64,000 nucleotides of DNA from Desulfatibacillum alkenivorans DSM 16219 (GCF_900142135.1 NZ_FQZU01000021.1:37555-101554), one strand, 5' to 3'. Counted from the first letter of the stretch, positions 27,748 to 36,912 are shown. Translations and numbers: made by a program. Notes: generated by a model not told the origin, from the letters alone.

Positions 27748-28818
27748 ATGCTGCAATTTGACGTGCCTTTTGCGCCCGAGGAATCATACGCGGATTTTCT
27801 TCGTGAAAACGCGTCGCGCATTTATTCGCTGTATTTCAGCCTGTATTCTCCCAAGGCCCTGGACGCCAGGGCCAGGTTTGAAACCCGGAAGCCTGAAGAC
27901 CTCGCAGCCTTGCTGTCGCGTGTGCCAGGCTTGAGAAAATTCGCTCTGCTGAACTCCCGGTTCAATCATCCGGCCTGGTATTTTGACGCCCGGTCATGCG
28001 CCGGAGTGGTGGAGGCGCTTCAGGCGTTATTGGATAACAATTGCCTGGATGGGGTTGTTTTCGGGGATTTTTATCAGCTTCAGGCGTTGTCCGACGCCGC
28101 CCCAGAGCTTTGTTCCCAATTGGAGGCCGTTCCCAGCGTCAATTTCTCGCCGGACTCCCTGGAAAAAATCCGCGTGCTGATTTCTGAAATCAGCATGACC
28201 AAATTCAAAGCCCCGCAAAAAATCGTTCTGGACCGCGCCCTTAACCGGAACATGACCAAGCTGAAAAAAGTTTCCGCTCAAATCAGGGAAAAATACCCGG
28301 AAATGCTGATTGAGCTGCTGGCCAATGAAGGATGCTTGTATCAATGTCCCTTCAAACCGGCCCACGACGCCCTCATTGCTTTCTGCAACATGGGCCTGCA
28401 TCCGGACAATACCCACTCCATCAACAAAAAACTGGGCTGCATGAGGCATTTGAACGAGCATCCCCACCATTTGTTTTCTTCGCCGCTGATCCGGCCCGAG
28501 GACGCCGGCCGCTATGAGCAGACGGCCGACGTCATCAAGTTGTGCGGCCGCAACAAAGGGGATGCAGCTTTTCCGGCCATGGTCCTGGGCGCTTATCTCA
28601 ACAGGACCTATGGGGGCAACCTGCTGGAATTGACGGACTCCATGGAGTGGCTTGGGGAAAAAGTTCATATTCCCAATCAGGACCTGCCCGGGCACTTTTG
28701 GCAAACCCTGGCCTACTGCAATAAGGATTGCGGATCCTGCAATTATTGCAAGGATCTATATGAGGCCTACGCCGTGGAGAAGGAGTTTTCGATCCCGGAT
28801 TTTCGCACGCCCCAATAA
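27748..28818 (+). CDS. uncharacterised Cys-rich protein, possibly related to U32 TIM-barrel proteins
   Basis: 356 aa, not recognised with confidence. Cysteines fall in clusters: NEGCLYQCPF (near 195-205), LGCMRHL, and near the C-terminus CNKDCGSCNYCKDLY, which could hold an iron-sulfur cluster or zinc. The middle has alternating strands and helices such as MTKFKAPQKIVLDRALNRN, compatible with a TIM barrel as in U32 proteins. GAAGGGAGGCGTCCT precedes the ATG. No signal peptide is present, so it is cytoplasmic. The function is unknown. Confidence 0.7.
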   Translation: MLQFDVPFAPEESYADFLRENASRIYSLYFSLYSPKALDARARFETRKPEDLAALLSRVPGLRKFALLNSRFNHPAWYFDARSCAGVVEALQALLDNNCLDGVVFGDFYQLQALSDAAPELCSQLEAVPSVNFSPDSLEKIRVLISEISMTKFKAPQKIVLDRALNRNMTKLKKVSAQIREKYPEMLIELLANEGCLYQCPFKPAHDALIAFCNMGLHPDNTHSINKKLGCMRHLNEHPHHLFSSPLIRPEDAGRYEQTADVIKLCGRNKGDAAFPAMVLGAYLNRTYGGNLLELTDSMEWLGEKVHIPNQDLPGHFWQTLAYCNKDCGSCNYCKDLYEAYAVEKEFSIPDFRTPQ

Positions 28819-29043
28819 AAATAGCAGGAAGCATCCATTTGCCGGTCAGTTAAGATCTGAAAAATTTTTTCATTTTTTTTCAGCCTTGCTTAACTTTGTT
28901 AAAACACCGTTTTTATATACGATCCAAATAAATTCCAAATATTGCCCTCCTATTTACAACTCAAGATTGGCCTGCCGGGCGCCGATGGATACACTTAAGC
29001 AGTAGTACGTTTATCCAGCAAAAAATTTTCTATCGAGGCCATA

Positions 29044-30357
29044 ATGAGTTTGGAATCACAATGTGAACACAAGCCGAGCATTCTGGTTGTGGATGACAAG
29101 CCGCAAAACCTGTTTGCTCTGAAAAAACTTTTGGAAAACCCGGTCTATGACGTCCTCACGGCTGTGTCGGGCAACGACGCTCTCGCCATGGCTTTGGAGC
29201 ACGATTTTTCCGTGATCCTCATGGACGTTCAAATGCCGGGGATGAATGGCTTTGAGACCGCCAACCTGTTGAGCCTGGACGAAGCGACCAAGCACATTCC
29301 CATTATCTTTGTTACGGCTCATCATACCGACGCAAAAAATATTTCTCAGGGTTATGAGTCAGGGGCGGTGGATTTTCTTTCCAAGCCTTTGAATCCACAC
29401 ATTCTGAAAAGTAAAATCAATATTTTTCTGGCTTTGCACAAACAAAGGGCGGAACTGGAAAAAAGGAATAAGGACCTTGCGCAGACAGACCAAAGCAAAA
29501 GCGAATTCCTTGAGGAAGCAGGCGACCATCTCCGCAAGCCGGTGTTCCGGATTATGGGTCTGGCAAAAAAGCTGCTTGAAGCCGGCTTGGACGAGCAGTG
29601 CAAAGAGACGGCGGCCGAACTTCTGGAGCAAACAGACAGGCTGATTTCGGCAACGGACGCGTTGTTCCAGTACACGAGCAGTGAAATTAAGGAAAACCGG
29701 ATCCGCCCGAAAAATTTTAACCTGGAGCACGTAATGACGGACGTGGACTACGTCCTGGGGCTGAGAGCCCGGGAAAGGCAGATCTCTTACCGGTGCACCA
29801 GGGATCCCCATGTCCCCCCATTGCTGGTAGGCGACTCCACAAGGCTGCGCCAAATCATGCTGACGTTGATCACTACATCCGTAAAATTTTCCAATCAAGG
29901 CGATGTGAGCGTGCATGTGGATCTTCAGGAGGATTTGGAAGACCTTATAGCCCTGCGTTTTAGCATGAAGCAAATGGGCAAAAAGGGAAAAGGCGGCGAT
30001 TGGCTGAGCAAAGCCCTGAAAACTTTGGAGCCGTTTAAGCCTGTGGATGACAAAGAGGGCTTTCAGTGCCCCATTGGTCCAACCCTGGGGCTGACAGTCG
30101 CCAGGCAAATGGTGGAGGCCATGGGCGGCAAAACCGGCGTGGAAAAAACTCCTGACGGCGGCTTGAATCTATGGTTTACGGCGGTTTTCAAGAAACAGCC
30201 CCTTACAAACCTATCCGCAGGAGCAGCGCCTCCGCCCAAAAGGCCTGCTGCCAACGTTTGCAAGGCGAAAGAAAAGTCGGTTGAACCCTGGAAGAACGGG
30301 ATATCCGAGTCCCCTACAGGGAAGACCTTGCCGAGCCCAGCTCCGTTTGCAGTTTAA
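29044..30357 (+). CDS. receiver domain fused to a degenerate histidine kinase
   Basis: 437 aa. A CheY-like receiver (12-130) has D17, D18, the phosphoacceptor D61 in LMDVQMPG, a Thr in FVTAHH and the Lys in LSKPLNP. A short coiled coil leads to a DHp/HATPase part (about 150-400). There the phosphoacceptor His is replaced: GDHLRKP aligns to the canonical SHELRTP, with D in place of H. The N-box LTLITTSVKFS has Thr where two Asn are expected, and the G1 Asp is absent. The kinase should not work, so the module is probably a sensor, dimeriser or phosphatase-like partner. The gene is not beside a cognate kinase in this window. Confidence 0.85.
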   Translation: MSLESQCEHKPSILVVDDKPQNLFALKKLLENPVYDVLTAVSGNDALAMALEHDFSVILMDVQMPGMNGFETANLLSLDEATKHIPIIFVTAHHTDAKNISQGYESGAVDFLSKPLNPHILKSKINIFLALHKQRAELEKRNKDLAQTDQSKSEFLEEAGDHLRKPVFRIMGLAKKLLEAGLDEQCKETAAELLEQTDRLISATDALFQYTSSEIKENRIRPKNFNLEHVMTDVDYVLGLRARERQISYRCTRDPHVPPLLVGDSTRLRQIMLTLITTSVKFSNQGDVSVHVDLQEDLEDLIALRFSMKQMGKKGKGGDWLSKALKTLEPFKPVDDKEGFQCPIGPTLGLTVARQMVEAMGGKTGVEKTPDGGLNLWFTAVFKKQPLTNLSAGAAPPPKRPAANVCKAKEKSVEPWKNGISESPTGKTLPSPAPFAV

Positions 30358-30373
30358 GGTAACAATCGACGGC

Positions 30374-30410
30374 AAAGGCCGGTTCGCCTTCGGGCGGCCG
30401 GCCTTTTTTT
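30374..30410 (+). terminator. terminator of the receiver/pseudokinase gene
   Basis: AAGGCCG and CGCC pair with GGCG and CCGGCCTT around TTCG, followed by seven T to 30410. It lies 17 bases after the stop. Confidence 0.85.
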
Positions 30411-30435
30411 GTTTTGACGGGAAAATTTTATAAAA

Positions 30436-31599
30436 TCACATTCTGAGAAGCCATTGCAGCCTGCCGCGTCCTTTCTCGATGGCGGCCTCGGGGCAAACCT
30501 CCATGCAGCAATAGCAGCGAATGCACTTGTTGTAGTCATATGTGGGCTTCTCCGCCCCGGGTTTGGCCTTGCTGATGGCGCCCGCTGGGCAGATCTTCAT
30601 GCACTGATAGCATAGGGTGCATTTTTCCCGGCCTGGGACCGGCCTGTCTATAAAGAGGTTTCTGAACCGTTTGGAGGTGATGGGCCACCGGACCATGTTG
30701 GAAAGGATGGTTCCCCTGGACGGCCTGAGAGGGTTATGGGTGAAGGACTCTCTGGGGTCGCCGATCCATTGCACTTCCTCGGGGGAGGAAACGTTAAACC
30801 CCCGTTCAAAGCCGCGCATGGTGATTAGCGCCTTTTCCACGTCCAGGCCGGACAAAGTTGTGGCGACATAATCCAAAGCCACCGCGTCCGTGGAGGCCAA
30901 CACCGCGTCCATGCGCGCAGGCGAGCCCGAAGCGCCCGGCCCCTCCCCTTCCATGACTATGATTCCGTCCATGAGGTGCAAGAAGGTTTTAGGCTTGTCA
31001 AAGCCGTACAAAAGGCAACCATAGAGGTCCAGGAGGAATTCCGAAAATTCGTCCGCAGCGGGCGCTTTGACGTGCATTTTCGACTTTTGCAGGCCGGGTA
31101 TGGCGCCGAACATGTTCTTTACCGCTCCGGTTACGTAGGTCAGGCCGTGGGTCTTGAATTTGGGAAGGTTGATAATAACGTCGGCGTTGAAAAAGGCCTC
31201 GGCGACGTCCACGTGTTTGTAGCGGCGGCTGCCTTCATAATTCAGGGCGCGGGTATGATCCACGTTGGCGACTTCCACGCCCTCTTCGGCGACGACCTGG
31301 GCGTAGGCTGTTTTTTTAATCACCCGATCCGTGGAATGGATGGAAGGGGACTCGATGAGCACGGGGGCTCCGCCGTATTCCTTGACAATCCGCGCCGCGG
31401 CTCGAAAAAACTCATGATGCGTGATCACCGCCTTTTCCGGGGGCGCAGGAACCAAAAGGTTGGGCTTTAAGGCGACCCTGGCGCCTTGGAAGGTTTGCGG
31501 ATCAAAGCCGATGTTTTCAAGGCTCTGCATTATGGTATTGCGAAGATTTTCCGGGGAGTAATCCTGGCACTTCAAGACGGAAACCGGACAGCCTGCCAT
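30436..31599 (-). CDS. DUF362 domain protein with two [4Fe-4S] clusters
   Basis: 387 aa. The DUF362 region fills the first 280 residues (KPNLLVP, ESPSIHST, INLPKFKTHG, TGAVKNMFGAIPG, LMDGIIVMEGEGP). The C-terminus carries two ferredoxin motifs, CTLCYQCMKICPAGAI and CIRCYCCMEVCPEAAI. No signal peptide is present. Such proteins are common in strict anaerobes and are thought to act in redox or cofactor chemistry, but no activity is established. It is divergent from the cobalamin adenosyltransferase gene. Confidence 0.9.
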   Translation of the reverse strand: MAGCPVSVLKCQDYSPENLRNTIMQSLENIGFDPQTFQGARVALKPNLLVPAPPEKAVITHHEFFRAAARIVKEYGGAPVLIESPSIHSTDRVIKKTAYAQVVAEEGVEVANVDHTRALNYEGSRRYKHVDVAEAFFNADVIINLPKFKTHGLTYVTGAVKNMFGAIPGLQKSKMHVKAPAADEFSEFLLDLYGCLLYGFDKPKTFLHLMDGIIVMEGEGPGASGSPARMDAVLASTDAVALDYVATTLSGLDVEKALITMRGFERGFNVSSPEEVQWIGDPRESFTHNPLRPSRGTILSNMVRWPITSKRFRNLFIDRPVPGREKCTLCYQCMKICPAGAISKAKPGAEKPTYDYNKCIRCYCCMEVCPEAAIEKGRGRLQWLLRM

Positions 31600-31743
31600 T
31601 TTACCTCCTTATGATTTGTGGATTCGCTCGTCTGTTTTTGGACGAATGGTGAAAGGTCTATGTACACGTGCCATAAAAACATGGTATTGGCAATGTATAA
31701 ACAGGAAAGGAGCGGTTACACTTTAATTATACAGGATATTTTT

Positions 31744-32262
31744 ATGAAAAAAGGATATGTGCAGGTTTATACGGGCGAGGGCAAAGGCAAAACCACGGCG
31801 GCCTTGGGCCTCTGTGTTCGGGCCGCGGGCGCCGGATTTAAAGTTTACGTCGCCCAGTTCATCAAAATGGGCGATTACAGTGAAATCAAAGCCCTAAAAC
31901 GCTTTGACGATCTGATTACCGTAAAGCAGTACGGACTAGGCCGTTTTATTAAGGGAAAACCCGCCCAGGAAGATATTGATACGGCGCAGGCCGGACTCAA
32001 AGAGGCGAAGGCGGCCTTGGTTTCCGGAGAGTACGATCTGGTCGTGCTTGAAGAAGGCAACGTGGCCGTGACCTGCGGGTTGTTCTCTATTGATGATTTA
32101 ATGAAGGTCGTGGAATTGCGGCCTCCCACAACCGAATTGCTTATTACCGGCCGGGGCGCCCATGAGAGATTGATCGAAGCGGCGGACCTGGTGACGGAAA
32201 TGCGGGAAATCAAGCATTATTATAAGCAGGGCGTGCAAGCCCGGATCGGCATTGAAAAATAG
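31744..32262 (+). CDS. cobO: ATP:corrinoid adenosyltransferase
   Basis: 172 aa from ATG 31744 (MKKGYVQVYTGEGKGKTT). An in-frame ATG at 31618 would add 42 residues unlike the family. The enzyme adenosylates cob(I)yrinate or cobalamin; the P-loop is GEGKGKTT and the family segments VLEEGNVAV and ITGRGAH are present. Corrinoid demand fits the AcsE-like methyltransferase at 37175. No cobalamin riboswitch was seen upstream. Confidence 0.9.
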   Translation: MKKGYVQVYTGEGKGKTTAALGLCVRAAGAGFKVYVAQFIKMGDYSEIKALKRFDDLITVKQYGLGRFIKGKPAQEDIDTAQAGLKEAKAALVSGEYDLVVLEEGNVAVTCGLFSIDDLMKVVELRPPTTELLITGRGAHERLIEAADLVTEMREIKHYYKQGVQARIGIEK

Positions 32263-32304
32263 CCTGCCTGCCTGAACCTGTTTTCCCGGGAAAGAGTGTT
32301 TTAG

Positions 32305-33585
32305 ATGGACTCGAATTACGAAATTTGCAGGGGCGACGCCGCTCTGGACGTCTCCGAACTTAAAACGCTTTATAGAAAAGTATTCCAGCAAGAAGACGTA
32401 GCCGAACTGGCCGGCATTCTTTATCATCACGCGCCTGGGCTCCCCTCCGAAAACTGGCTTTTAGCCAGGGAGAAAAATACCAACGCCCTGGCCGCCGCCT
32501 GCGTCCTGATTCCCTGGACCTGGGAGATGGAGGGGGTTGCAATAAAGGTTGGGGAACAGGGTCTTGTTGGGACTCTTGACGAACATCGCAAAAAAGGGCT
32601 GATGCGGGGGCTGAACGACGCCCTTCGGCGAATCATGCTGGATGAAGGGTATCTTCTAGGAGTAATCCAGGGCATCCCCGGATTTTATCATAACTTCGGC
32701 TATTATTACTCCGTCCCTTTGAATAACCACATAGACGCGCCGTTTCATATCATGCCCGATGAACTGGAGGACTCTTCCTGGACATTCGCCCCGGCGGCAA
32801 AGGACGATATTCCTTTTTTATTGGAGGAGGATGAACGCTACCGGAGCCATTACTCCATTTCGGTGAAAAGAGACCGCGCCGTCTGGGACTATTTGCTGAG
32901 CCACAGCAAAAACACGGAGTACGGTTCCGATTACTTCATCATAACGCATTCAAAAACCGGGAAAAGGTTTTACTGCCGCGTCCCCGGCCAGGGATTCGGC
33001 TCCGGGCTGATTATCAGCGAAGTCAGCATAGACATCTCGCCGGACGCATTCATGGCCCTGCTGGTTTTCGCCAAAAAGCTGGCTCAGGAAAGAAAAAAGC
33101 CCTACATCCGGTTTGATCTGCACAACGACTCCCCGGCGGGAAACATGGCCATCGCCATGGGCGCCAAAAAGGGAAGCCCCTATGCATGGCAGATCAGCAT
33201 CCCGGATAAGGCCGCTTTTCTAAGGCGGATCGCCCCGGTTTTGGAAAAACGCCTGGCGGAAAGCTGCTTTAAGGGTTTTTCCGGCGTGTATCGCTTGGAA
33301 ATGTTCGCTGAAAATGCGGATCTGGTCTGGAATCAGGGGGCCCTGGAAGAGGTCAGGCCGGGAGATGAGGATCCATGCCCCCTGACCTTCTGCCTCAACC
33401 AGGATTTATTTCCCCTTTTGGCCCTTGGCCATCGGACCTGGCGGGAATTGCAGCACACGCGGCCTGATATCTTTCCCGCCGCCCAGCATGTCCGGCCTTT
33501 TGATTATCTGGCCCGGGATCAAAGCGCCCCGATGACGGACGTCTTGTTTCCCAAAACCAAGTCATGGGTCTACGAAAGGTACTGA
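32305..33585 (+). CDS. Eis-like GNAT acetyltransferase
   Basis: 426 aa. The N-terminal GNAT domain has VGEQGLVGTLDEHRKKGLMR and GFYHNFGYYYSV, which fit the Eis group. Members of that group have a tandem GNAT and a sterol-carrier-like end, and the C-terminal 150 residues here are compatible with it. The substrate is unknown. It lies 42 bases after cobO on the same strand. Confidence 0.75.
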   Translation: MDSNYEICRGDAALDVSELKTLYRKVFQQEDVAELAGILYHHAPGLPSENWLLAREKNTNALAAACVLIPWTWEMEGVAIKVGEQGLVGTLDEHRKKGLMRGLNDALRRIMLDEGYLLGVIQGIPGFYHNFGYYYSVPLNNHIDAPFHIMPDELEDSSWTFAPAAKDDIPFLLEEDERYRSHYSISVKRDRAVWDYLLSHSKNTEYGSDYFIITHSKTGKRFYCRVPGQGFGSGLIISEVSIDISPDAFMALLVFAKKLAQERKKPYIRFDLHNDSPAGNMAIAMGAKKGSPYAWQISIPDKAAFLRRIAPVLEKRLAESCFKGFSGVYRLEMFAENADLVWNQGALEEVRPGDEDPCPLTFCLNQDLFPLLALGHRTWRELQHTRPDIFPAAQHVRPFDYLARDQSAPMTDVLFPKTKSWVYERY

Positions 33586-33600
33586 TTCCTTCAAGCCTGA

Positions 33601-33801
33601 TTAGTCTTTTTGGGACTTCGACTCCTCAGGCATATTGGCTAAAAGGTCCCGGCTCCCGCAGGAGTCGGGGCTTTGTCCGCACCCGGCGCACCCGCCTCCG
33701 CAACCGCATGAAACTTCTTTTTGAGTCAGGTTTTTATATATGCGCCGGACAAAGGCGCCAGCCGCCAGGGCTACGATGATTGCCACGATAACTTCCTGCA
33801 T
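33601..33801 (-). CDS. FeoB-associated Cys-rich membrane protein
   Basis: 66 aa. One N-terminal transmembrane helix (VIVAIIVALAAGAFV) is followed by a dense cysteine stretch CGCGGGCAGCGQSPDSC. The family is regularly next to feoB, as here: it starts 10 bases after the feoB stop on the same strand. A role in Fe(II) handling near the Feo gate is inferred. Confidence 0.85.
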   Translation of the reverse strand: MQEVIVAIIVALAAGAFVRRIYKNLTQKEVSCGCGGGCAGCGQSPDSCGSRDLLANMPEESKSQKD

Positions 33802-33811
33802 GACCGCCTCC

Positions 33812-36025
33812 TTAATAACCCAGCAGGGTCGCCATCTGGTACACGCCCACAGCCAGGATGAACGCCGCCGCCGTATTGAATATCACAGAAAAGGCCGCCC
33901 ATTTCCAAGATCCCGCTTCTTTTGCTATACAAACCACGGTCACGAAGCAGGGGGCGTAAAACATGGTGAATACGATGAGCGCCAGGGCCACGGCCGGGGA
34001 CCAGGAGGAATCCTTGGCCAGGGTCTGGGACAGGGTCTGGTATTCCTCGGGGTCTGTCTCGCCCAGGGAGTAGGCCGTGGACAAGGCGGACACCACCACT
34101 TCCTTGGCTGCAAAGCCGCCCACCAGGGCAATGTTGGTGCGCCAGTCAAAACCGGCCCACTGGGTTACGGACTCCAGGGCGCCGCCGATGCGCCCGGCCG
34201 CGGAGTTGCGCAGGGCCGCCTGGGCTTCCTGGGAATCCACGGCCGCCAAAGCGCCGCGCAGGGCCTGGGCCTGATCGCTCAGTTCAGCGCCCTCGTCGGC
34301 GTTTGCCAGTTCCTGGGCCGCCGCCTCGGGATAGGAAGCCGCAACATGCTGGCGCATGACTTCGAATTCCGCGGTTTTGTTTTCCGGGAGTCCGGGAAAG
34401 GTCATAATCACCCATAACAGGATGGAAATTCCCAGAATCACGGTTCCCGCCTTTTTAATGTACTGCCAGGTGCGTTCCCAGGTATGGGTCGCCAATCCCC
34501 TGAAAGTAGGCACGCGATAGGGGGGCAGTTCCATGACAAACGGCGTGGATTCGCCCCGGATAATGGTCATGCGCAAAATCTTGGCGGCGACAAGCGCGCC
34601 CATCCAGGCCAGAAGGGTGATGCCGAACATCATCAAGGCTTCGTTGGCCGGAAAAAAGGCCGCGATCAATAAGGCGAACACAGGCAGCTTGGCGCCGCAG
34701 TTCATAAAGGGCGCCGTCAACAGCGTAGCCAGCCTTTCCTTGGGGGACCGAAGGGTCCTGGCCGCCATGACGCCCGGGACCGCGCATCCGCCGGCGATGC
34801 CGCCGGACACCACGTAAGCCATGACGCTGCTTCCGTGCAGCCCGAAGGCCTTGAACACCCGGTCCAGCATATACGCCACCCTGGCCAGATAGCCCGTGTC
34901 CTCCATAATGGCGATGCCAAGAAACATGAACATGATCAGAGGGACGAAGCCCATGACCCCGCCCACGCCGTCGATAACGCCCGAAACCACCAGGGATTGC
35001 AGCATGCCCGGAGGCAAGAGAGCAGCCGCCGTGTCGGAAAGCCAGCCGAACATGCCTTCCACCCACTCGACGGGGGCCGCGCTGTACGCAAAAACGACCT
35101 GGTACAGCCCATATAGTATGGCCAGCATGATGATGGGGCCGGCGAACCGGTTGGTCAGGACCATGTCGATCTTGTCGGACAGATAAAGGCGGTCGGAGTC
35201 GTTGCTTCTAGTAATCACGCCCTGCTGAATGATGGAGCGGATAAAGCCCCAGCGGTGGTCGGCGATCATGGATTCGGGGTCCATGTTCAAAGTGGCTTCC
35301 AAATGCGCGGCGACCCTGGCGGATATGGCCGTCAGCCTGTCGGACAAATCCGGATTGACAGCGCGCCCCTTGGCGATGATGTCTTCGTCCATCTCTAAAT
35401 ATTTAATGGCCACCCACCGGGGATTGTAGTAGTTCTTCAAAAAAGCGCCTTCCGAAATCAAGGATTGCATTTCAAGCAGGGCCTTGTCTATGTCAGCGCC
35501 GTAGGAAATAACCAGGGGAGTTTGGTTTACGGGCTGCTGCGCCAGGTCCGCGGCCCTTTGAATAAGATCCTGCTTGCCCTTGCCCGTGCGGGCGATGGTG
35601 GGGACGACGGGCGTCCTCAAAAGCTCAGACAGTTTTTCCGCGTCCACTTCCATGCCCCGGGACTTGGCCACATCCACCATGTTCAAGGCCAAAACCAGAG
35701 GAAGCCCCATTTCAAGAAGCTGCACCACCAAATAGAGGTGGCGCTCCAGGTTGGAAGCGTCCAGGGTGTCGATGACCACGTCCGGGCGTTCCTGGGCCAG
35801 GTATTCCCGGGCGACCTTTTCCTCCTCGGAATAGGCGGTCAGGGAATAGGTCCCGGGAAGGTCCACGATATGGGCCGTATGAGCCCCTACGGAGCAAAGG
35901 CCCTCCTTACGCTCCACGGTCACGCCGGGATAGTTGCCCACATGCTGCCTTGCGCCGGTAAGCGCGTTAAACAAAGTGGTCTTGCCGGAGTTGGGATTGC
36001 CTGCCAAGGCTATGGTAGCTTGCAT
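33812..36025 (-). CDS. feoB: ferrous iron transport protein B
   Basis: 737 aa. FeoB is a GTPase-gated Fe(II) importer. The N-terminal G domain has GNPNSGKTT (8-16), DLPGTYSLTAYSEEE and the NMVD segment. Two Gate regions follow, with GSSVMAYVVSGG, CAVPGVMAARTLRS and FMNCGAKLPVFALL, plus about ten membrane helices. feoA lies upstream and a Cys-rich membrane protein downstream, so the three form an operon controlled by the promoter at 36430-36458. Confidence 0.97.
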   Translation of the reverse strand: MQATIALAGNPNSGKTTLFNALTGARQHVGNYPGVTVERKEGLCSVGAHTAHIVDLPGTYSLTAYSEEEKVAREYLAQERPDVVIDTLDASNLERHLYLVVQLLEMGLPLVLALNMVDVAKSRGMEVDAEKLSELLRTPVVPTIARTGKGKQDLIQRAADLAQQPVNQTPLVISYGADIDKALLEMQSLISEGAFLKNYYNPRWVAIKYLEMDEDIIAKGRAVNPDLSDRLTAISARVAAHLEATLNMDPESMIADHRWGFIRSIIQQGVITRSNDSDRLYLSDKIDMVLTNRFAGPIIMLAILYGLYQVVFAYSAAPVEWVEGMFGWLSDTAAALLPPGMLQSLVVSGVIDGVGGVMGFVPLIMFMFLGIAIMEDTGYLARVAYMLDRVFKAFGLHGSSVMAYVVSGGIAGGCAVPGVMAARTLRSPKERLATLLTAPFMNCGAKLPVFALLIAAFFPANEALMMFGITLLAWMGALVAAKILRMTIIRGESTPFVMELPPYRVPTFRGLATHTWERTWQYIKKAGTVILGISILLWVIMTFPGLPENKTAEFEVMRQHVAASYPEAAAQELANADEGAELSDQAQALRGALAAVDSQEAQAALRNSAAGRIGGALESVTQWAGFDWRTNIALVGGFAAKEVVVSALSTAYSLGETDPEEYQTLSQTLAKDSSWSPAVALALIVFTMFYAPCFVTVVCIAKEAGSWKWAAFSVIFNTAAAFILAVGVYQMATLLGY

Positions 36026-36102
36026 TGTTTGTATCCTATGTTTTTATAAGCGTTGCTGATGAAATTCCTGTACGGAACGGCCCCCTGGGAAAAAGCGCCG
36101 GG

Positions 36103-36336
36103 CTATTCCACATCCACGTCAATATAATCCGCTTCGTTGTTCCTGAGCGTTAACGTGAAGTCCCCCACCCTCAGGGCCACTGGGTCGTACAAGGGCGCCC
36201 TGCCCTGGACTTTGATCCGGGTTCCGGGGACCAGCCCCATGTCGCGGATGCGCCGCCCCAGTTCGCCGTTTGCTTTTACAGTCTTTATGGTTCCGCCTTG
36301 TTTTTGCTCCATACTTCGCAGACAAATAGTTCTCAT
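36103..36336 (-). CDS. feoA: ferrous iron transport protein A
   Basis: 77 aa. A small SH3-like protein with GELGRRIRDMGLVPGTRIKV, the FeoA signature, and a final strand EADYIDVDVE. It regulates FeoB function. The operon runs feoA-feoB-Cys-rich protein. Confidence 0.92.
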   Translation of the reverse strand: MRTICLRSMEQKQGGTIKTVKANGELGRRIRDMGLVPGTRIKVQGRAPLYDPVALRVGDFTLTLRNNEADYIDVDVE

Positions 36337-36429
36337 ATGTCATCCTGCTTTTTTAAGTTGTTTGGTTGGTCTTGGAGGTTCGCCGCCCATCTAGGCAGAA
36401 CGAACCTTAATCGCCCCATCGACATTTGT

Positions 36430-36458
36430 AAGATAAATCTAACTTAATTCCGTGTCAA
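36430..36458 (-). promoter_or_regulatory. promoter of the feo operon
   Basis: On the minus strand TTGACA (36458-36453), 17-base spacer and TATCTT (36435-36430). It lies about 100 bases before feoA. Confidence 0.6.
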
Positions 36459-36485
36459 TAATAATTTTTCCTAATGATTATTATT
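36457..36485. promoter_or_regulatory. AT-rich inverted repeat next to the feo promoter, possible Fur-type site
   Basis: AATAATAAT (36457-36465) and ATTATTATT (36477-36485) form a perfect 9-base inverted repeat with 11 bases between. It overlaps the -35 region of the feo promoter. The base content resembles Fur boxes, but the site is not a good match to the consensus. Iron control is expected for feo genes in general. Confidence 0.45.
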
Positions 36486-36489
36486 TTAG

Positions 36490-36728
36490 CATAGTCAATA
36501 TTTAGGAGGCGATGCCGCCTAAAGGCGGCCTGGGAAAAGACGCCTGGAGCAGAAAAAAATAGTCCGCATTTGCAGTTCAGCTTGGGACAGCGCCTTTTTT
36601 CTGAAGAGGCGATCACGAGGAAATGGGCGTTTGGGACGATAGCAGGACCAAGAAAGCGCCGGGAGGCTGTGGAAGGCGCGGCGGCCTTTGGGAGGATGAG
36701 CCGGAAAAAGACTGGGCTTTATGGGTCA
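36490..36728. other. spacer with no convincing gene
   Basis: The stretch contains a GCCGCC/GGCGGC hairpin after AGGAGGCGATG near 36506 (a 16-codon frame follows) and a possible 67-codon frame starting at 36623. Neither has convincing support. A GC-rich hairpin ends this region at 36729. Confidence 0.3.
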
Positions 36729-36749
36729 GGGCGGGCCGGCGGCCCGCCC
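36729..36749 (+). terminator. GC-rich hairpin with short T run
   Basis: GGGCGGGCC/GGCCCGCCC is a perfect 9-base stem with a 3-base loop, followed by four T on the plus strand. It lies 22 bases beyond the stop codon of the minus-strand 46-codon gene; the minus side has no T run. Confidence 0.45.
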
Positions 36750-36771
36750 TTTTCCGGGGGGATGGGGCTAG

Positions 36772-36912
36772 TTACTTTTTCAGTTTTTTCAAACCCGCCA
36801 AGCGGATGAGCCCGGATCTGGCGTAGGAAAACGCCACCAGCGGGCGGACGTCCGACTTGATGCGGAGTTCGTCGCGCTCGACCTGATTGACGAGAATTCC
36901 CAGTTTTTTCAT
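36772..36912 (-). CDS. 46-aa basic protein of unknown function
   Basis: The frame encodes MKKLGILVNQVERDELRIKS followed by a second half ending LAGLKKLKK. AAAGGAGAAACGCT precedes the ATG at good spacing. A TTGACA promoter lies 60-90 bases upstream, flanked by an inverted repeat (36965-36973 and 37022-37030). The protein is rich in Lys, Arg and Leu, with no signal peptide or cysteine. It belongs to no family I recognise. The promoter, ribosome site and absence of an overlapping larger gene support it as real. Confidence 0.6.
   Translation of the reverse strand: MKKLGILVNQVERDELRIKSDVRPLVAFSYARSGLIRLAGLKKLKK

Noticed and set aside
31600..31743. Cobalamin riboswitch before cobO
   Set aside because: No B12-box or conserved core was found in the 144-base gap.
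36570..36826. Two plus-strand frames before the 46-codon gene
   Set aside because: Ribosome sites are poor, and the frames run through a terminator-like hairpin and the opposite gene.
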